Assembly: GCF_036181745.1 (NCBI RefSeq)
Contig: NZ_CP108080.1
Location: forward strand, 7,753,501-7,817,500
Origin: Streptomyces sp. NBC_00259
GTDB taxonomy: Bacteria > Actinomycetota > Actinomycetes > Streptomycetales > Streptomycetaceae
Length of the DNA: 64,000 bases
Direction: 5' to 3'
The notes beneath the pieces are model-generated. The model had not been told where the DNA came from. It searched no databases and saw only the letters and a program-made list of their open reading frames with translations. A program made the translations under genes and the position numbers. Positions 60,877 to 64,000 of the stretch are shown here, in pieces (position 1 is the stretch's first letter; the number at the start of each line of letters is the position of its first letter).

Positions 60877-61464
60877 CTATCGGTCGAGGGTGGTGAAGGC
60901 CTCGTCGACGAGGTTCGGCAGATGGGCTTCGCCGTCGCCTTCCACCCAGATGGCAAGGGTGGCTGTGAGCGCTGCGAGGGCGGCGGCGGCAATCACCCGG
61001 AGGGGAAGGTCTGGTTCCTGTCCGGAGCGGGCTGCGAGCGCTTTGGTGAGCATCTGTTCTGTGGCGTGCTGGTTTTCCCAGAGCCTGGCACGAAGGGCCG
61101 GCGTTCTCAGGATGAGGCGCGTGCGGACGAGGAGTGCGTCCCGGTCGGTGGCGTAGACGGCGGCAAGTCCTTCGCCCAGGGCGTGGTGGAGCGCGGCGAG
61201 CGGTGTCTCCTCGGGCGGTCGCTGTTCGATGAGCGCGACGATCAAGGGGTCGTAGTCGTCGGATTCGACGACCGATTCCTTGGTGGGGAAGTGGCGGAAG
61301 AACGTCATGCTCGAGACACCGGCGGCACGGGCGATCTCGTCGACCGTGGTGTTGTCGTACCCCTGGCTCAGGAACAGCCGGAGTGCCTGTTCCTGAATGG
61401 TGCGGCGGGTCTGTGCCTTCTTGCGTTCGCGTAGGCCCGTTGGTGGGGTCGCCGGGCGGTTCAT
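60877..61464 (-). CDS. TetR-family transcriptional regulator
   Basis: A 195-residue repressor. The HTH (about 12-60) has KKAQTRRTIQEQALRLFLSQ and TTVDEIARAAGVSSMTFFRH. The C-terminal ligand domain is helical (HHALGEGLAAVYATDRDALL, VIAAAALAALTATLAIWVEG). The ATG at 61464 overlaps the monooxygenase stop (ATGA, 61461-61464), so it is cotranscribed and coupled. The palindrome at 63008-63041 upstream of the operon is the probable operator, giving a feedback loop released by a substrate of the monooxygenase. Confidence 0.92.
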   Translation of the reverse strand: MNRPATPPTGLRERKKAQTRRTIQEQALRLFLSQGYDNTTVDEIARAAGVSSMTFFRHFPTKESVVESDDYDPLIVALIEQRPPEETPLAALHHALGEGLAAVYATDRDALLVRTRLILRTPALRARLWENQHATEQMLTKALAARSGQEPDLPLRVIAAAALAALTATLAIWVEGDGEAHLPNLVDEAFTTLDR

Positions 61465-62996
61465 GTCTCGTCGCTCTCCGGGGTGTGATGCGTCGTGGTG
61501 CCGAGTTTGTGCCTGAGCCAGGTGTCGAGCGAGGTTGTCGAGCCGCCCTTCCAGGCCAGATGCCCGTCGGGCCTTACCAGCATGACGCAACGGCGCTTGG
61601 AGGCGGACGGCACCAGGGGAATGACGGCCATCGCCGGTCCGAGGTGTCGCTCGGCCACCGCGAGGTAGGCCTCCCCGTCGCCGGGTGCGGGGACCAGGAG
61701 CACCCAGCGGGCTCCGAGTTCCGCATGGAGCCGGGTGGAGGAGCGGTCGGTGCGCCTGCACGGCAGATCCGGCACCCGGTCACCGGCCCGCGGAGTGCCG
61801 AGCGGCCCCCGCCCGCCAAATCGGGCACCAAGGGGACCGGTGCGGTAGTGGATCTTCAGTTGCGACGACTGTTCCCAGATGAGCCTTTGCACCAGCGGCC
61901 GGTTCATCAGCGGTACGAAGACGTGGTCGCGCGCGACCCGGGCGAAGGCAGTGTCACCGACGACCATGCGGGTGAGGGAACTCGTGGATGCCAGCACCTC
62001 GCGGGCGATGGGCCTGCGCTCGGCCTCGTAGGTGTCCAGCAGCGCGTCGGACGCGGACCCGTGGGTGACCAGCGCCAGCTTCCACGCGAGGTTCTCCGCG
62101 TCTCCGAGCCCGGTGTTCATTCCCTGGCCGCCGAAGGGGCTGTGGATGTGTGCGGCGTCGCCGGCGAGAAGGATCCGGCCACGCCGGTACGTGGACGCCA
62201 GACGGCGGTGGATACGGAAGGTAGAGGTCCACAGCACCTTCGCCACGAGCGAGGGAGCGAGGCCGGCATGGTCCCGGAGCTGCCGGGTCAGCTCGTTGGC
62301 GATGCCGTCGGCTCCGGGGTCCAGGTCCTCCGCTCGCGCCGGGGCCATGAGACGCCAGACACGGTGACCGGGCAAAGGGAAGGCGCCGAGCATACTGTCC
62401 GCCCGGAGCCACACGGACACGGTGTCCGGCGGTAGGGGCAGATCGGCCTGCACGTCGGCCAGCAGGAAGTTCTCGATGACGGAAACGCCGGGAAAGTCGA
62501 TGCCTGCCGCCTTGCGCACACGGCTGTGGGCGCCGTCGCACCCGATCAGCCACGTCGACCGGATCTGCTCCCCCGGGAACGACAGGGTCACACCGGACAC
62601 GTCCTGTGCAACGGCGAGCAGTTCCTTTCCCCACTCGACCTCGACCCCCAGCTCACTCAGCCGCTGCCTCAAGGCTGCTTCCACGTCCACCTGGGACATC
62701 AGCAGACCGGGCCGCGTCACCAGTTTCATCGGCCGGCCGACCTGCAGGTCGGCCATGGGTTTGCCGTTGACGTGGGTGACCACCCGGGCGATGCCTACTG
62801 AGCGCTCGGGCAGGTCGGCCAGAGCGCCGAGCCGGTCGAGCACCTCTGCGCCGCGTGGCTGCAGCCCGAGCGCGCGTGAGGTGGTCGCGGGTTCCTGACG
62901 CTTCTCCACCACGCGGACCCGGACCCCGGCAGCGGCGAGCCCGCAAGCCAGGGCGAGCCCTGTCGGTCCCGCCCCGACAACCACCACAGAAGACAT
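61461..62996 (-). CDS. FAD-dependent aromatic monooxygenase (PheA/TfdB family)
   Basis: A 511-residue flavoprotein hydroxylase. The N-terminal FAD motif VVVVGAGPTGLALACGL (GxGxxG) is followed by the DG motif LIGCDGAHSRVRKAAG and the GD motif ILLAGDAAHIHSPFGGQGMN, all diagnostic of class A monooxygenases. A C-terminal thioredoxin-like segment (ARWVLLVPAPGD) matches relatives that act on phenols, polyketides and rifamycins. Under TetR control it may detoxify an antibiotic or aromatic compound, which is inference. It starts with ATG at 62996, close to the operator. Confidence 0.93.
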   Translation of the reverse strand: MSSVVVVGAGPTGLALACGLAAAGVRVRVVEKRQEPATTSRALGLQPRGAEVLDRLGALADLPERSVGIARVVTHVNGKPMADLQVGRPMKLVTRPGLLMSQVDVEAALRQRLSELGVEVEWGKELLAVAQDVSGVTLSFPGEQIRSTWLIGCDGAHSRVRKAAGIDFPGVSVIENFLLADVQADLPLPPDTVSVWLRADSMLGAFPLPGHRVWRLMAPARAEDLDPGADGIANELTRQLRDHAGLAPSLVAKVLWTSTFRIHRRLASTYRRGRILLAGDAAHIHSPFGGQGMNTGLGDAENLAWKLALVTHGSASDALLDTYEAERRPIAREVLASTSSLTRMVVGDTAFARVARDHVFVPLMNRPLVQRLIWEQSSQLKIHYRTGPLGARFGGRGPLGTPRAGDRVPDLPCRRTDRSSTRLHAELGARWVLLVPAPGDGEAYLAVAERHLGPAMAVIPLVPSASKRRCVMLVRPDGHLAWKGGSTTSLDTWLRHKLGTTTHHTPESDET

Positions 62997-63007
62997 GCCG
63001 ACCCCAA

Positions 63008-63041
63008 GCGTTAGCGACTAACTTTAGTTAGAGACTAACGC
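63008..63041. promoter_or_regulatory. TetR-family operator palindrome
   Basis: A 34-bp near-perfect palindrome with outer arms GCGTTAG/CTAACGC and inner CTAAC/GTTAG lies 12 bp upstream of the monooxygenase start. It is AT-rich against the background, with two overlapping GTTAG-CTAAC half-site pairs, as for TetR-type dimers binding in pairs. Confidence 0.88.
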
Positions 63042-63083
63042 GAGTGACGTTGGCGTGGGACCCGCTGTGTCAGGATCCGTGTG

Positions 63084-63356
63084 TCAGGTCTCGGGTGGTC
63101 GGCGGTCCACGATGAACGCGACCAGAACTCCCGCGAGAACCGCCCACGCCAGCGCGCCGTATCCGGAGCTCTGCCAGCCGAGGAGACCGAGCACGGCTGC
63201 TGTCACCGCGCCTGCGGTCAACGCCCGGGTGTTGGAGAGAAAGGCCAACCGGACCCGAGCGCTTCCGGGCCTTCTCAGCTCGGCGACAGCGATCCTGATC
63301 ACGAGTGCGGCGACCACGATGGCGACGGTCAGCAGTGAGGCCCGGCCGTTCACCAT
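63084..63356 (-). CDS. Small integral membrane protein
   Basis: A 90-residue protein with three predicted membrane helices (SLLTVAIVVAALVIRIAVA, ALTAGAVTAAVLGLLGW, YGALAWAVLAGVLVAFIV). GGGAG lies 3 bases before the ATG at 63356. No family was recognised. It lies between nhaA and the monooxygenase on the same strand, with separate spacing from each. Confidence 0.68.
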   Translation of the reverse strand: MVNGRASLLTVAIVVAALVIRIAVAELRRPGSARVRLAFLSNTRALTAGAVTAAVLGLLGWQSSGYGALAWAVLAGVLVAFIVDRRPPET

Positions 63357-63443
63357 GGCTCCCGGAGAACTCGGCGCCGACGGCCGCGAGGCCTGGCCGA
63401 CTTATCGCGAGCAGCCGGATCCCACGCCCGCATCCCCGTCTCC

Positions 63444-64000
63444 TTACCTTTCGGTCCGGGCACTGCCGGGTGCGGAACCGGCCCGCTGGTAGATGTCGGG
63501 GATCCCGTCGGCGTCGTCGTCGCGCGTCTCCTCCTCGTAGAGGCGGCGGTAGACCGCGTTGCGGCGTTTGATCAGCAGTGCGGCGAGGCCCGACGCCATC
63601 AGGGATCCGACGAGCACCGCGGCCTTGATGCGTTCGGCGTCGGCGGGGTCGGTGAACGCGAGTTCGCCGACGAGGAGGGCGACGGTGAAGCCGATACCGG
63701 CCAGGACGGCGAGGGAGAAGACGTCCGCCCATTCCAGGTCCGGGTTGAGACGGGCTCGCGTGAATCGTGCCGCGAGGTACGTGCCCGCGAAGATGCCGAC
63801 CGTCTTGCCGACGACGAGGCCGAGGACGACGCCGAGCGGCTCCGGGCGGGTGAACACCTCGCCCAGGGCCGCCGCCGAGACGCTCACGCCGGCGGCGAAC
63901 AGGGCGAACAGCGGCACAGCCACTCCCGCCGAGACGGGGTGCAGCAGATGCGAGGTCCGCTCGGCGGGTGTGGAGTCCTCGCCCTTGTCGCGGGTGGTAC
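63444..64000 (-). CDS. nhaA: Na+/H+ antiporter NhaA, C-terminal part (runs off the window)
   Basis: The last about 185 codons of an NhaA-type sodium/proton antiporter; the 5' part is beyond the right edge. VPLFALFAAGVSV, VVLGLVVGKTVGIFAGTYLA, LPDLEW-like NPDLEWADVFSLAVLAGIGFT and VALLVGELAF are conserved membrane helices of the C-terminal half, including the helix IX-XII region. The end (ETRDDDADGIPDIYQRAG) is a hydrophilic cytoplasmic tail longer than in E. coli, as in actinobacterial NhaA. It maintains pH and sodium balance at the inner membrane. Confidence 0.9.
   Translation of the reverse strand, partial: TTRDKGEDSTPAERTSHLLHPVSAGVAVPLFALFAAGVSVSAAALGEVFTRPEPLGVVLGLVVGKTVGIFAGTYLAARFTRARLNPDLEWADVFSLAVLAGIGFTVALLVGELAFTDPADAERIKAAVLVGSLMASGLAALLIKRRNAVYRRLYEEETRDDDADGIPDIYQRAGSAPGSARTER

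Overview
The window looks like part of a Streptomyces chromosome, probably an accessory or arm-like region. The DNA is very GC-rich with a strong third-position GC bias. GTG and TTG starts are common and sit behind good Shine-Dalgarno sequences. The gene content is typical of Streptomyces: SpoIIE-type phosphatase/anti-sigma-kinase fusions, Tat or lipoprotein sugar-binding proteins, many secreted polysaccharide-degrading enzymes, LacI/TetR/LuxR regulators and truncated IS5-type transposases. No rRNA, tRNA or CRISPR was seen.

Layout. (1) 0.4-0.7 kb: a decayed fragment joining a DUF4139 gene to the tail of katG. (2) 0.9-10.7 kb: a signalling block with two PP2C phosphatase/HATPase proteins of opposite domain order, a stand-alone receiver and a soluble poly-HAMP hybrid kinase. 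(3) 10.8-15.6 kb: a DUF4246 protein and a cassette of three secreted carbohydrate-active proteins (PF14099-type lyase, TIM-barrel-like glycosidase, GH16). (4) 16-22.4 kb: a sugar isomerase, a nonsense-interrupted oxidoreductase, a truncated vgb-like gene, a hydrolase, a His-rich secreted repeat protein and a frameshifted Ser/Thr kinase with hemopexin-like repeats. (5) 22.7-29.7 kb: katG, a divergent Fur-family regulator and two DUF4139 genes. (6) 30-38 kb: a second PF14099 lyase, a DeoR/LacI-type regulator, a degraded serine protease, nadE, a frameshifted DUF4328 gene, a ricin-type lectin and a two-component pair. (7) 38.4-57.7 kb: a polysaccharide-utilisation locus. It has a heparinase II/III-like lyase, a LacI regulator, two large paralogous lyases, a GH29 fucosidase, a 2-hydroxyacid dehydrogenase, an ABC importer without its own ATPase, a third PF14099 lyase and a truncated GH13 gene. 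(8) 57.7-64 kb: small genes and remnants, a TetR/FAD-monooxygenase operon with a clear palindromic operator, and the end of nhaA.

How the genes work together. Secreted lyases cut an acidic polysaccharide, the LplA/B/C-like importer takes up the oligosaccharides, and intracellular fucosidase and dehydrogenase process them. LacI-type operators (TGCAATCGATTAC-like) stand before the LacI gene and in the divergent dehydrogenase/importer promoter region, so LacI is the probable regulator. The substrate is not identified.

The most unusual aspects are structural. Many genes are broken, and several fragments are parts of gene sets that are intact elsewhere in the same window, which points to local duplication followed by decay. 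The two halves of a vgb-like gene lie 40 kb apart in orientations that one inversion would rejoin. Short tandem repeats with a 6- or 7-bp period fill each of the three spacers of the polysaccharide operon.
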